Source: Planctomycetales bacterium | GTDB lineage: Bacteria > Planctomycetota > Planctomycetia > Isosphaerales > Isosphaeraceae | NCBI GenBank assembly: GCA_027449865.1 | Contig: DAIDKV010000056.1 | Coordinates: 1 to 64,000 of the forward strand | Direction: 5' to 3' | DNA: 64,000 nt | Part shown: positions 18,301-27,694 of the stretch, piece by piece | Layout of the letters: each line of letters begins with the position of its first letter | Position numbering within the stretch: the stretch's first letter is position 1 | Notes under the pieces: generated by a model | Databases searched by the model: none | Told to the model about the DNA's origin: nothing | The model's input: only the letters and a program-made list of their open reading frames with translations | Made by a program: the position numbers and the translations under genes

Positions 18301-20707
18301 CGCGACGTTCACGGATGCCGACCCACTGCCCTATGCGAGCGGCAACCTCTCGGGCTACAACGCCACGATCCTCTGGGCGCCTGGTGCCGCGACGGCGGGA
18401 ACCATCGTCGCGGATCCGACGATTCCGGGCCGATTCGATGTGCTGGGCCAGTACACCTACAGCGCTCCGGGGAGGGAGCCGATCCAGGTTTTCCTCGGGG
18501 ATATTGGAGGGAGCACGGCCCTGGCGTCGAACACCGCCACGGTGAACGACGCGCCACTCTCGTCGAGTCCGGCCGGGTCGGCGGCCTCGCCGCTGCTCTC
18601 GGTGGAGGGCTCGACCTTCACCGGGATCGTCGCACGGTTTCAGGACGCCTCGCCGATGGGGACGATCGGCGACTACTCGACCGCGATCGACTGGGGCGAC
18701 GGAACCACCTCGACAGGGAAGGTTGTCTCCGACCCGAGCCTGGGCGGCTTCGCGGTGGTCGGGTCGCATGCGTATGCCGAGGATGGGAATTTCACGATCG
18801 CGGCGACAATTTTGGCCACCGATGTCCCCGCGCCGCTGAGCCCGGCGTCGACCTCGACGTCGACGCCGGTACGCGTTCTCGATGCGGCGATGACGGCCAG
18901 TCCGGCGGTGCCGCCGGCCTGGACCGAGGGGATCGCGCCGGCGTCGCCGGTGGTTCTCGCGACCTTCACCGACGCCGATCCCAACGCAGTGCCCGGCGAC
19001 TACTCGACCACGATCGACTGGGGTGACGGGACGACCTCCGCCGGAACGGTCGTGGCGGCGAGCACACCGGGCGAGTTCGAGGTACTGGGGAGCCACACCT
19101 ACGCCGAGGACGGAACGCCGACGGCCAGCGTCCAGATTGTGGATACCGACGCGGAACAGTCGGCGCCCCGGCCATCGACGATCCCAGCCTCCGAGGCCGC
19201 TGTTTCCGTCCCGCTCTCGGTCATCGACGCGACGCTGACCGCCTGGCGTCCGTCCGCGCCCACGCCCGAGGTTGCGGGGCAAGCCTTCACCGACCTGCAG
19301 GTGGCGATGTTCTCCGACGCCGATCCGGGAGCCGTCGCGGGGGATTATACCGTGACCATCGACTGGGGCGACGGCACGACGCCGACACCGGGTCGAGTGG
19401 TTCCCGCCGGCGCCGGCAACACGTTCGAGGTTCTCGGATCCCACACGTACGCCGAGGGATCTCCGGTCGGGTCGCCTTATCGTGTCACGGTCCAGATTGC
19501 CGATACCGATGGGGAACTCGCGAGCCCTCCGCCGGTTGGACGCTCGTCGGCCGCGGTCGTCGATCCGATCGCCGTGTCCGGCCCGACGATTCAGTTGAAG
19601 GCCGCGACCGTCGTGGGCGGCGTCGAGGGGATCGCTGGACCGATTGTCCTGGCGACGCTCACAGCCGCCGACCCGAAAGCGGCGGCGGGGGATTACTCCG
19701 GAACGATCCACTGGGGCGACGGCACCATCTCGCCCCTGACCGTCGCCAACTTCGTTCCCGCGGCCAGTACGCCTGGATCGTTCCTTGTGGTCGGGACGCA
19801 TGGCTACGCCCAGGCAGGAACGTACTCCGCCGTCGTCCAGGTCTCCGAAGCAGCCGGGAACGAGCCGGCATCCAGCTCGAGTGCCACGTTAACGGCCACA
19901 ATCCCCGTGGCCGCTTCGCGTCTGGCCGCGTCTGGAGTGGCCGAGGCCGCGTACGTGGGATTTAGCGAGATCGGTCCGGTCGCCACCTTCTCGGTAGACG
20001 GAGCCCCGACACTCGCCTCGGAATACAGCGCTGAGATCCAGTGGGGAGACGGGACATCCTCAATGGGGACCGTCACCGAAAACCCGGCGACCGGGACATT
20101 CTCTGTTGTCGGAACGCATCCGTACAGCCAGGCAGGTACTTATGCCGATCAGGTCATTATTCAGGCGCCTGGAGGATTGACAACAACCGTCCGCGACCTG
20201 ATCATCGTCATCACTCCTCCACCCGCGCCGGAGCCGACGGGCCAGATTTCGCCCGCCTCGGATCCGCCCGCCGGAGGTGCGAGTGGGTCCGGTGGGAGAT
20301 CGATCCCGGCCGGACTGGTCGTGCAGGGGCTGGGACTCTCGTCGGCTCGGTCGCATGTTTTCGGCGGAGTCGTCGCGACGTTCACGGACGGAATCGATCC
20401 GGCTGCCTCGTCGACGTTCGTCGCCACCATCTGGTGGGGAGACGGTCGACACTCCAGGGGGAGTCTCGCTGGGCCATTCGGCTCGGATGGGATTTTTGTG
20501 GTGCGGGGACACCACTACTATACCCATCGGCATGAATTCACGGTGAGGATCACCATCGAGACCGGCGATGGGGCCCGTCGGGCCCTCGCCGAGAGTGACC
20601 TGAACTGGCGGCCACGGCACAGTCCGAAGGTATCGGGCGGGGTGGCCTCTCTGTCGGGCTGGAAGCGAGACTTCTTCTGGCGTCCAGCCTCGAAAACGAT
20701 CCGATGA
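15374..20707 (+). CDS. Giant LEPR-XLL protein with 15 PKD-like WGDG repeats (paralog A)
   Basis: 1777 residues. The ATG has GGAGA about 10 bases upstream. A basic N-terminus (RKGGLPRRGRGLSRR) leads to VEALEPRLLLS, the LEPR-XLL motif found at the start of many very long planctomycete repeat proteins; no ordinary signal peptide is visible. The rest is a chain of ~95-125-residue units, each with an EG..FTG.VATF segment, an IDWGDGTTSAG core, a G.HTYAE.G strand and a V.DAPLS linker. Fourteen units keep WGDG; unit nine has WAPG. The last unit (IWWGDGRHSRG) is followed by a short basic tail. The units resemble PKD/Ig-like beta sandwiches. A surface or matrix protein is likely, without a catalytic domain. 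Confidence 0.9.
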   Translation: MDRTPEKKSRNASRKGGLPRRGRGLSRRLAVEALEPRLLLSISNLALATLAPVEGQTFLAFDGSPGSLLATFSDAAGLGPNDFAATLQWGDGRFDIDLDHGGNIFIMEDAAVPTQYDVYDLVGHIYAEEGTPGNLALSVTETTTTPKSAATVSQPITVADAPLSASAVSTIHPIEGVSFTGTLATFADTDPGGRLGEYSATIDWGDGTTSAGIVTQPAGPGHSFAVTGSHAYAESGSGSSGKNPSFPVTVTLVDTDGLSPPGGTRATATVQDTAVLGDASLTAIPLIVPFTASEGVNAAGVVATFSDANPGSTTADFSGTIQWGDGTTSAFDSSMIRPASQSASSASFNVFGAHVYAAAGALPLSVTINDAEGSSVVANSTATVADAPLSAPTFAISATQSLAFTGTVATFSDANPAGQVGDYSGTIHWGDGTTSALTSADFSLVSRTPSQARFAISATHTYTRDGIFSSANGDPVQVTVNDQGGASLSITGTATVADAPITLATSTVSPAPVEGASFTATVATFTTPNALAVPAGFAAMISWGDGTPPTAGVILQPGGAGTPFEVVGTHIDGEETKPGSPESAVVTVIDIGGSPQVPPSTGTVVTAIAAVDAPLSGSVAAITGSSGLPLSGIVATFQDGNPLAPLSDYPAGSVSIDWGDGTTSAGSVTQPGGVGTPFEVSGAHTYIAPGVYNVRVTVEDAGGAQVVLEDSAQIAVSPLLATPIDASGVEGASLSSIVASFVNANPFFAPGDPAGSAYSATIDWGDGTTSSGTIQPDPKNLGRYEVVGQHLYTEDGVYTDRIAITDTQGARPTGPVVGTVTVQDAPLSGTSVTFSPTEGLAFTGTVATFTDANPGAQAGDYAVSIDWGDGTPGHPDLSPGTVSQPGGPGTPFAVSGTHTYAQEGTYLPVSVTITDGGSSAGTVTAIPRSVAVVASRAVVQDAPLTVVTNPYPVVSVEGLPFADTFPRQYPGAGVVVATFTDADPLPYASGNLSGYNATILWAPGAATAGTIVADPTIPGRFDVLGQYTYSAPGREPIQVFLGDIGGSTALASNTATVNDAPLSSSPAGSAASPLLSVEGSTFTGIVARFQDASPMGTIGDYSTAIDWGDGTTSTGKVVSDPSLGGFAVVGSHAYAEDGNFTIAATILATDVPAPLSPASTSTSTPVRVLDAAMTASPAVPPAWTEGIAPASPVVLATFTDADPNAVPGDYSTTIDWGDGTTSAGTVVAASTPGEFEVLGSHTYAEDGTPTASVQIVDTDAEQSAPRPSTIPASEAAVSVPLSVIDATLTAWRPSAPTPEVAGQAFTDLQVAMFSDADPGAVAGDYTVTIDWGDGTTPTPGRVVPAGAGNTFEVLGSHTYAEGSPVGSPYRVTVQIADTDGELASPPPVGRSSAAVVDPIAVSGPTIQLKAATVVGGVEGIAGPIVLATLTAADPKAAAGDYSGTIHWGDGTISPLTVANFVPAASTPGSFLVVGTHGYAQAGTYSAVVQVSEAAGNEPASSSSATLTATIPVAASRLAASGVAEAAYVGFSEIGPVATFSVDGAPTLASEYSAEIQWGDGTSSMGTVTENPATGTFSVVGTHPYSQAGTYADQVIIQAPGGLTTTVRDLIIVITPPPAPEPTGQISPASDPPAGGASGSGGRSIPAGLVVQGLGLSSARSHVFGGVVATFTDGIDPAASSTFVATIWWGDGRHSRGSLAGPFGSDGIFVVRGHHYYTHRHEFTVRITIETGDGARRALAESDLNWRPRHSPKVSGGVASLSGWKRDFFWRPASKTIR
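15500..20580 (+). repeat. Protein-level tandem repeat array A (15 WGDG units)
   Basis: The WGDG cores occur roughly every 300-370 bases, first near 15637 and last near 20434. Repeats are diverged at DNA level, so they are old rather than recently expanded. Unit nine, near 18360, has YNATILWAPG in place of the core. Confidence 0.9.
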
Positions 20708-21782
20708 GCCGTGACCGGCCCCAGGGAAAGGGCCGACTCAACACACCCGCGCGATCCCGAATGGGGTGACAGCCGCGGAGTCGTCGTGCGTGACCGTGTC
20801 TCGGGGCCGTCGGGATTTCTCCCGTCGATTCTCGAAAACCGGGGAAAAGCGCTCATGTCGCCGCCAGGCGTGGGCCAACCACGGTTTTTTTCATGATGAT
20901 GTTCTGAGAAGGGAAACCTGAGCTTATCACGAGCCGCCCGAGGTCCCGGAAGCCTCGGGCTGGCACGCAGCTCGAAAAAAGCCGGTGGTATTTCGTCGAA
21001 ACGGCCCGCGACCCGGCTACTTCGACGGCCGTGGACGGTGCGCGCATCGCTACAATGTAACATTTCGTGGCGAACAAGCGGCCATTTTATTTGATTCACA
21101 CTGAATGTGCGCCTGAGACCGCGTACGTCCGGAGATTCCACGTATTTTCTCCCGGTTTTCGAATAGCATGTACACCGAGATTAATCAGAGACAAATCCGA
21201 GTACAGCCATTCGAAATCTGTTCGAAACTGATATTGACGAGAAGAGGCCGGCGCGGTTCTATAGGCGAGCGCGTTTAGTTCCGAACCACGCGGTATGACC
21301 GAAACGTCCACCAGAGGTGTTGTCGAGGTGGCCGCCCGGGAGACAGAGGGGCGATCATCGCGGCGACTATAAGACGTGTCGAGGTGACGTCGCGAGAGAT
21401 CCGGGGAGCGAACATCAGGGACGATGACCACGGTTTGGCGGGGCTCTTGCCATCGGCCCTGTCACCGAGGGCTTCGCCGTCGCCCGGTAGGTTGATTCCA
21501 GGAAGAAGAAAGCTGAATCCTGGGATCGAGGAGCGGCGTGCCTCGCGCTGGACCATGACAAGGAGTGAACCCGGCTCAAGGGGGCGGCCGGACCCACACT
21601 GATCGGCACTGGCCAGGGTGTGGAAGGTGAGGATCGCCGCGCAGGAAGCGCACGCGGGCCCCGTCGGATTGGTCGAAAATCGGTCGGTCGGATTGAAAAT
21701 CCATCTGAGGCGATGGCCGTGGATTGTACGCGCCGGGCTTACCGGCCGGGCGTTCGCGGCCTCACAACCGAGGGTCAGTCAC
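20708..21782. other. 1-kb spacer between the two giant genes; no gene seen
   Basis: No recognisable gene. Near its left end is the hairpin at 20716-20735. The piece 21040-21250 is A+T-richer and is the likeliest promoter region for paralog B. A reading frame runs from 21618 into paralog B, but its first 55 residues look like untranslated leader (see that entry). Confidence 0.5.
20716..20735 (+). terminator. Candidate terminator hairpin after giant gene A
   Basis: CGGCCC (20716-20721) pairs with GGGCCG (20730-20735) around an 8-base loop, 8 bases after the stop. No T-run follows, so a rho-independent terminator is only a possibility. Confidence 0.35.
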
Positions 21783-24700
21783 ATGCGTCAGAACAAGAAT
21801 TCGCGGGCGAATTTCTTCGATTCTCGCCGGCGCCGCGGCACGCGCCCCAGGCGAGACATGATTCGCGTCGATGCGATCGAGCCGCTCGAGACGCGGTCGC
21901 TGATGACCATTACCAACCTCGCGTTCACACCGCCGCTTAATCCCGTGGAAGGGCAGAATTTCGGCAACGTTTCGCCGATCGCTACCTTTACGGACTCCGC
22001 CGGTCTGAATCTGTCCAATTTCTCGGCCGTGCTCCAGTGGGGCGACGGCGGGATCGATACAGATGTCCTCAACGGTGGGACCGTCCTCATCATGGAGGAC
22101 ACCTTAATCCCCACGCAGTACGACGTCTACGACCTGACCGGGCACACCTACCAGGAGGAGGGGACGCCAGGGAACATCGCTCTTTCGGTGACGGAGACTT
22201 CTTCGATCGGCTCCGCCCCCAACTCGGCCTCGATCAGCCAGCCGATCACGATCACCGATGCGCCTCTGAGCGCTACCAACGTGGGGACCATCCATCCCAC
22301 CGAGGGGCAAGCCTTCACGGGTACACTCGCGACGTTTACCGACACGGACCCGAACGGTGTTCTGGGAGAGTACGCGGCGAACATCAACTGGGGCGACGGC
22401 CAGTCCTCGGTCGGCGTGATCACTCAGCCGGGCGGAGCGGGACACGCCTTCGTCGTGACGGGAACGCACACGTTCGCCGAGGAAGGGACGTTCAGCGCGA
22501 GCAATACGCCGCCGAACCCGGTCTCGGTCACGATTGTGGATACCGACGGACACAACCCGCCGGCCGGAACCCGCGCGACGGCCACGGTGACCGACACGGC
22601 GATCGTGGGCGACGCCACCCTGACGCCGCTCCCCCTGACAACGCCGTTCACGTCAACGGAGGGCTCGGCGGGCACGGGCGTGGTCGCGACCTTTAGCGAC
22701 GCGAACCCGAGCGCGCCCGTGACGGACTTCTCGGGGACGGTCAACTGGGGCGACGGCCAGACCTCGGCGTTCTCCTCGGCCAACATTCAGGTTGTCTCGC
22801 GATCGGCGACACAGGCGATTTTCAACGTCCAGGGGCTCACCCATACGTATGCCGAGGCAGGCAGCCCAACGATCAGCGTGAAGATCAACGACATCGGCGG
22901 CAGCTCGACCACGTCGACGAGCCAGGCCACGGTGAACGACGCGAAGCTGCTCGCCTCGGGAACGACAATCAGTGGCGCGGTCGAGGGGACCAACGGCACC
23001 TTCAAGGTGGCGACCCTCATCGACTACAATCCGAACGCGCCGACCTCCGACTTCTCCGGGACGATTAACTGGGGCGACGGTCAGACCTCGGCGTTCGGGC
23101 CAGGTGACGTCACGCTGGTGGCGCGAGGCACGTCGGTCTCGGTTTTCACGATCAGCGGTTCGCATGCGTTCGTCGAGGATGGGGATTACAACACGGCCAA
23201 CGGCAATCCCATTAGTGTGTCGATCAACGACGTGGACGGTTCCACAACGTCGGCCACTTCCTCGGCGACCGTCGCGGATGCCGCGCTTCACGCATCTTCG
23301 ACCATCGGTAGCACGGTCGAGCAGGGGACGTTCAGCGGGACCGTAGCGACCTTCACCGACGCCGATCAGTTCGGTCAGATCGGCGACTACACGGTTTCGA
23401 TCAACTGGGGCGACAGCTCCACACCGACGGCGGGGGTGGTTACCCAGCCGGGTGGTCCTGGGCATGCGTTTGTTGTCAGCGGCTCGCACCTCTACGCCGA
23501 GGAGGGCTCGTACAACGTCACGGTGCAGATCACCGATACCGATCAGCACCTGCCGGCTGTCCCGGGCGTGGCGCGTTCGAGCGCCACGCTGACCACGCCG
23601 ACGGTGATCACGGTCAGCGACGCGCCTCTGTCGCCGGGCCCGGCCGTTTCCCCGCAGCCGATCATCGCCTACGCGGGCCTGCCCGCGGGCTCGCCGCCCA
23701 ACGGCCAGCTCATGGCGATCTTCAACGACACGAATGCCAAGGGAACGCTCAGCGACTTCCCGCTCGGCAGCCAGATCATCAACTGGGGCGACGGGACGAC
23801 CTCAACGGCGACCGACGTCACCCAGCCGGGCGGGGTCGGTACAGCGTTCTATGTCTACGGGATGCACACCTACAACCCGACCATGGCGCTCCCCGTGACG
23901 TACAACGCCAGCGTCTCGATCAACGATGTGGGCGGGCAATCGCTCAGCATCTCCGACCAGGTGAAGGTCGAGGTGGCCCCGCTGCTGGCGACGCCCATTC
24001 CGATCAACACGACCGAGGGCGTGGCGCTCACGAATGTGGAGGTGGCGACGTTCGTCAATGCCAACCCGAATCCTCCGGCCGGAACGACCTATTCCGGGAC
24101 GATCAACTGGGGCGATCCCTACAATGGATTCAGCTCGGCAGCGTCGATCGTGGCCGATCCGTACGTCGCGGGACAGTACGACGTCTACGGGACCTACACG
24201 CACGGCTACACCGAGGCCGGGATCTTCTCGGCGACGGTCTCGCTCAGCTCCTCGCAGGGCGCGACGGGTTCGGCGAACGTGAAGGCCACCGTACAGGATG
24301 CAGCCCTGACCGGCTCTCCGGTCACATTCAAGCCGACCGAGGGTCTCTCGTTCACCGGGACCGTGGGCACGTTCACCGATGCCGATCCTTACAGCGCGGC
24401 CTCGGACTACGCGATCACGATTCACTGGGGAGACGGTCAGACCTCCAGCGGGACCGCGGTTCCCGACCCGAATCCGGCGGTCGGATACGACATCACCGGC
24501 ACCCATACCTACGCCGAGGAAGGGACGTATACCGGTGTCACGATCAGTATCTCCGAGAACGACCTGCCGACCCCGCCGCCGGTGACCCCGGCCAGCACCA
24601 CGATCTACAACAGCACGGCGATCGTTCAGGACGCCCCGCTGACGATCACCAGCATGCCCTCGATGTCGACGGTCGAGGGGAAGGCTTTCCCCGACGCCTT

Positions 24701-27401
24701 CCCGACGCAGTACCCGGGTCTCGGAGCGCTGGTTGCAACCTTCACCGACGCGAATCCGATTCCGGGAAATGCCACGCCGCCGGACGCCTCCGATTACAAC
24801 GCGACGGTCGTCTGGAGCGGGACACTCAGCAACCCCATCATCGCGACTCCTGGAACGGTGGTCGCCGATCCGAATGTTCCAGGCCAGTTCGACGTGCTCG
24901 CCAATTACACTTATCCCGAGGACGGTGTTTATTCACCGACCGTACTGATCGGTGATATTGGCGGCAGCACGGCGATTCAGACCGGCAGCAACGAGGTCAC
25001 CGTCAAGGACGCCGCGCTGCATCCGGTGAGCACGCCCGCGAATCTCTCGGTTGAGGGCGCGACCTTCACCGGAGTGGTGGGCTCGTTCACCGACGATGAC
25101 CCGCACGGCCTGCCGGGCGCGAACGGCGACTACACGGCCGTCATCAATTGGGGCGACGGCCAGACCTCGGACGGAACGATCACCCAGCCCGGTGGGCCGG
25201 GTACCGCGTTCCAGGTCATCGGTACTCACGCCTATACCGAGGATGGCGTCTTCAACCAGCCGAATGGGAATGCGGTCACGGTGACGGTCACCGACACCGA
25301 TCAGCACCTGACCTCGACGCCGGCTGTTCCCCGCTCGACAGTCACGCTACACTCGGCGATGACCGTGAGCGATGCCCCGCTCATGGCCGTGGCGAACCCG
25401 TCGCTCCCGGCCGCGACCGAGGGGGCGCTTTATGCCCCGGTCGCTCCTCTGGCGACTTTCACCGACGCGGATCCCAACGGGCAGACTGGCGACTACACCG
25501 CGACGATCACCTGGGGCGACGGCCAGACCTCGACGGGGACCGTCGCGGCCGATCCGAACATCGCCGGCCAGTTCGACGTCACCGGGAGCCACCTCTTCGT
25601 TGAGGACGGTGTCTTCAGCGGCACCAGCACCCCGCCGTTCTCGGTGACGATCACGGATACGGATCAGCACCTGTCATCGACTCCGGCCGTGCCGCGGGCC
25701 ACGGTGACGGTCAATCCGACAGTGGTGGTCAACGACGCGCCGCTCTCCTCGACCGCGACGACCATCGCCGCGCAGACCGAGGGCAATACCTTCACGGTCG
25801 AGATCGGCACGTTCACCGACGCCGATCCCAACGGCCAATTTGGCGACTACACGGTGACGATTTCCTGGGGCGACGGCGCGACCTCGACGGGCAGCCTCAC
25901 GCAGCCCGGCGGGCCCAACACGCCGTTCGTCGTTTCGGGAACGCACACCTACGCCGAGGAGCGCCCGAACGGCTCGCTGAGCGGCCCGGGCAGCCTGCCT
26001 TACCAGGTGACCGCCCAGATCACCGACACCGATCAGCACCTCGGCACCCCGCCGTCGGTGCCTCGGTCGACGACCAGCATCGTCAATACGATCGCGGTCA
26101 ACGACGCCGCCATCTCGCTCACCCCGACCACCGGCACCACCGTGACCGAGGGCAGCTCGTCCAGCATCACGCTGGCGACGCTGGTCGACGGCGACAAAGG
26201 CGGCAATCCGGGCGATTACGCCGGGACCGTCACATGGGGCGACGGATCGACCTCGGCGCTGAGCGCGTCGAACTTCGTTCCGGTCCTCGATGGGAACGGC
26301 CATCCAATCCCTGGCCACTTCTATGTCGAGGCGACTCACAATTACACCGAGGAGAGCCTGCACCAGCCCACGGGCAAGTTCGTGGCCTCGGTTCAGGTGT
26401 GGGACACCGACGGAATCCGGCCGACCTCCGGCTCGACCGTGACCGCGACGGCAAGCCCGGCGATCCTGGTGAACGACGCGGCTCTGACCTCGACCGGCAC
26501 GGCCCAGACCTTCACGAGCACCGAAGGCGCCTCGACCGGCAGCATCGGGGTCGCGACGTTCCAGGACGCCAATACGTCCGCTCTCAACGAGGTCCCGCCG
26601 TCTCCGGGCGCGGACTACACGGCCGTCATCAACTGGGGCGACGGCAGCACGTCGGCGGGCTCGGTCCAGCCGGCGAACAACGCCGGGCTCTTCAACGTCT
26701 ATGGTACCCACACGTATACTGGCGAGAATACGGCGGGTTACCAGGTCTCGGTGACGATCACCGACGACGGCGGTCAGAGCACCGTCGCGAACAACACGAC
26801 CGTTATCGTCAAGGACGCGTCGCTGACGGGTCTCAACCCGCCGACCTACCCCTCGACGAATATCCCGCTGACGACCGGGGTCAACTCGAACGCGATCTCT
26901 GTCGGACAGTTCGTCGATGCGGATCCGAACGGCGGGGTCTCGGATTACACGGCGACGATCTACTGGGGAGACGGCTCGTCGTCCGCGGCGTCGAACTTCG
27001 TGACGTCGCCCTCGCCGATCGGGGATCCTCCGGGAACCCTGGTGAACGTGATCGGGAGCCATACGTACGCCCGCAAGGGTTCGTACCGAATCCTGGTTCT
27101 CGCCTACGACTCCGACGGCGGACCGACCGCGGGCACTCCGTTCGCGGTGATTTACAACTCAACGGCGATCGTCACCGATCCGCCGAGCGGCACCACCTCG
27201 ATCTCGCTGACGAGCCGGACGATCGGCGTTTCGCCTCTCGTCCAGACAACCGCCAGCACCACGCCAAGGACGACCACGACATCCCCGACGGCCGTGGTCG
27301 ACGCCGCCCTCAGCGCGATCGTCGCCCAGGGAACGACCGTGGGCCAGGACGGCTCCTCAGCGCTTGGCGTGCAGAAGAAATCACTGGCGCTCATCGGCTG
27401 A
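21783..27401 (+). CDS. Giant WGDG-repeat protein (paralog B)
   Basis: 1872 residues from the ATG at 21783 (MRQNKNSRANFF), which has GAGGG 8 bases upstream; the frame is open back to 21618 but that part lacks protein character. A basic stretch (SRRRRGTRPRRD) precedes VDAIEPLETRSLMT, a variant of the LEPR-XLL motif. Fifteen repeat units follow, with cores such as INWGDGQTSAF and INWGDGSTSAG. Unit five has WGDSS, unit seven WGDPY and unit nine WSGT. First-unit sequences match paralog A closely (PTQYDVYDL.GH.Y.EEGTPGN.ALSVTET in both). A Thr/Ser-rich tail ends the protein, unlike the basic tail of paralog A. Likely secreted or surface-anchored. Confidence 0.9.
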   Translation: MRQNKNSRANFFDSRRRRGTRPRRDMIRVDAIEPLETRSLMTITNLAFTPPLNPVEGQNFGNVSPIATFTDSAGLNLSNFSAVLQWGDGGIDTDVLNGGTVLIMEDTLIPTQYDVYDLTGHTYQEEGTPGNIALSVTETSSIGSAPNSASISQPITITDAPLSATNVGTIHPTEGQAFTGTLATFTDTDPNGVLGEYAANINWGDGQSSVGVITQPGGAGHAFVVTGTHTFAEEGTFSASNTPPNPVSVTIVDTDGHNPPAGTRATATVTDTAIVGDATLTPLPLTTPFTSTEGSAGTGVVATFSDANPSAPVTDFSGTVNWGDGQTSAFSSANIQVVSRSATQAIFNVQGLTHTYAEAGSPTISVKINDIGGSSTTSTSQATVNDAKLLASGTTISGAVEGTNGTFKVATLIDYNPNAPTSDFSGTINWGDGQTSAFGPGDVTLVARGTSVSVFTISGSHAFVEDGDYNTANGNPISVSINDVDGSTTSATSSATVADAALHASSTIGSTVEQGTFSGTVATFTDADQFGQIGDYTVSINWGDSSTPTAGVVTQPGGPGHAFVVSGSHLYAEEGSYNVTVQITDTDQHLPAVPGVARSSATLTTPTVITVSDAPLSPGPAVSPQPIIAYAGLPAGSPPNGQLMAIFNDTNAKGTLSDFPLGSQIINWGDGTTSTATDVTQPGGVGTAFYVYGMHTYNPTMALPVTYNASVSINDVGGQSLSISDQVKVEVAPLLATPIPINTTEGVALTNVEVATFVNANPNPPAGTTYSGTINWGDPYNGFSSAASIVADPYVAGQYDVYGTYTHGYTEAGIFSATVSLSSSQGATGSANVKATVQDAALTGSPVTFKPTEGLSFTGTVGTFTDADPYSAASDYAITIHWGDGQTSSGTAVPDPNPAVGYDITGTHTYAEEGTYTGVTISISENDLPTPPPVTPASTTIYNSTAIVQDAPLTITSMPSMSTVEGKAFPDAFPTQYPGLGALVATFTDANPIPGNATPPDASDYNATVVWSGTLSNPIIATPGTVVADPNVPGQFDVLANYTYPEDGVYSPTVLIGDIGGSTAIQTGSNEVTVKDAALHPVSTPANLSVEGATFTGVVGSFTDDDPHGLPGANGDYTAVINWGDGQTSDGTITQPGGPGTAFQVIGTHAYTEDGVFNQPNGNAVTVTVTDTDQHLTSTPAVPRSTVTLHSAMTVSDAPLMAVANPSLPAATEGALYAPVAPLATFTDADPNGQTGDYTATITWGDGQTSTGTVAADPNIAGQFDVTGSHLFVEDGVFSGTSTPPFSVTITDTDQHLSSTPAVPRATVTVNPTVVVNDAPLSSTATTIAAQTEGNTFTVEIGTFTDADPNGQFGDYTVTISWGDGATSTGSLTQPGGPNTPFVVSGTHTYAEERPNGSLSGPGSLPYQVTAQITDTDQHLGTPPSVPRSTTSIVNTIAVNDAAISLTPTTGTTVTEGSSSSITLATLVDGDKGGNPGDYAGTVTWGDGSTSALSASNFVPVLDGNGHPIPGHFYVEATHNYTEESLHQPTGKFVASVQVWDTDGIRPTSGSTVTATASPAILVNDAALTSTGTAQTFTSTEGASTGSIGVATFQDANTSALNEVPPSPGADYTAVINWGDGSTSAGSVQPANNAGLFNVYGTHTYTGENTAGYQVSVTITDDGGQSTVANNTTVIVKDASLTGLNPPTYPSTNIPLTTGVNSNAISVGQFVDADPNGGVSDYTATIYWGDGSSSAASNFVTSPSPIGDPPGTLVNVIGSHTYARKGSYRILVLAYDSDGGPTAGTPFAVIYNSTAIVTDPPSGTTSISLTSRTIGVSPLVQTTASTTPRTTTTSPTAVVDAALSAIVAQGTTVGQDGSSALGVQKKSLALIG
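21919..27175 (+). repeat. Protein-level tandem repeat array B (15 WGDG-type units)
   Basis: First core near 22037, last near 26965. The order of distinctive units (long first unit, 'PLLATPI' unit seven, degenerate unit nine) is the same as in array A. Confidence 0.9.
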
Positions 27402-27416
27402 TTCGATGATCGCTGG

Positions 27417-27449
27417 CCGGGGCGGGAAGCGATTGGCTTTCCGCCCCGG
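27417..27449 (+). terminator. Strong hairpin after giant gene B
   Basis: CCGGGGCGG (27417-27425) pairs perfectly with CCGCCCCGG (27441-27449), extended inward by G-T and two A-T pairs around a 9-base loop. It begins 16 bases after the stop codon. No T-tract follows, so termination is inferred from stability and position. Confidence 0.6.
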
Positions 27450-27694
27450 TAAGAAATGAGCCGGAGCCCTGGACCAGGATGTCCCGTCAACTCCGATACC
27501 GTATCCCGGGGCGAAACGACGAGCAGGTTCCCAGGCGGCCCCCCCACCTGGCCCCCGCGCGTGGCGTCGCCCCGGGCGCCCACAAAGCGAATTCGGTCCA
27601 ATGGACCGAGTTCCCACGAGCGACGGCCCTGGGGGCGATCGCTCGAATCCTCCCGTGACTCAGCGAGGCACGTTGGTCCCACAAGGGGCGAGCC

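Noticed and set aside
17171-19801. 876-residue minus-strand frame opposite giant gene A
   Set aside because: Arg/Gly/Asp-rich antisense of the repeat array; its periodicity only mirrors the real repeats.
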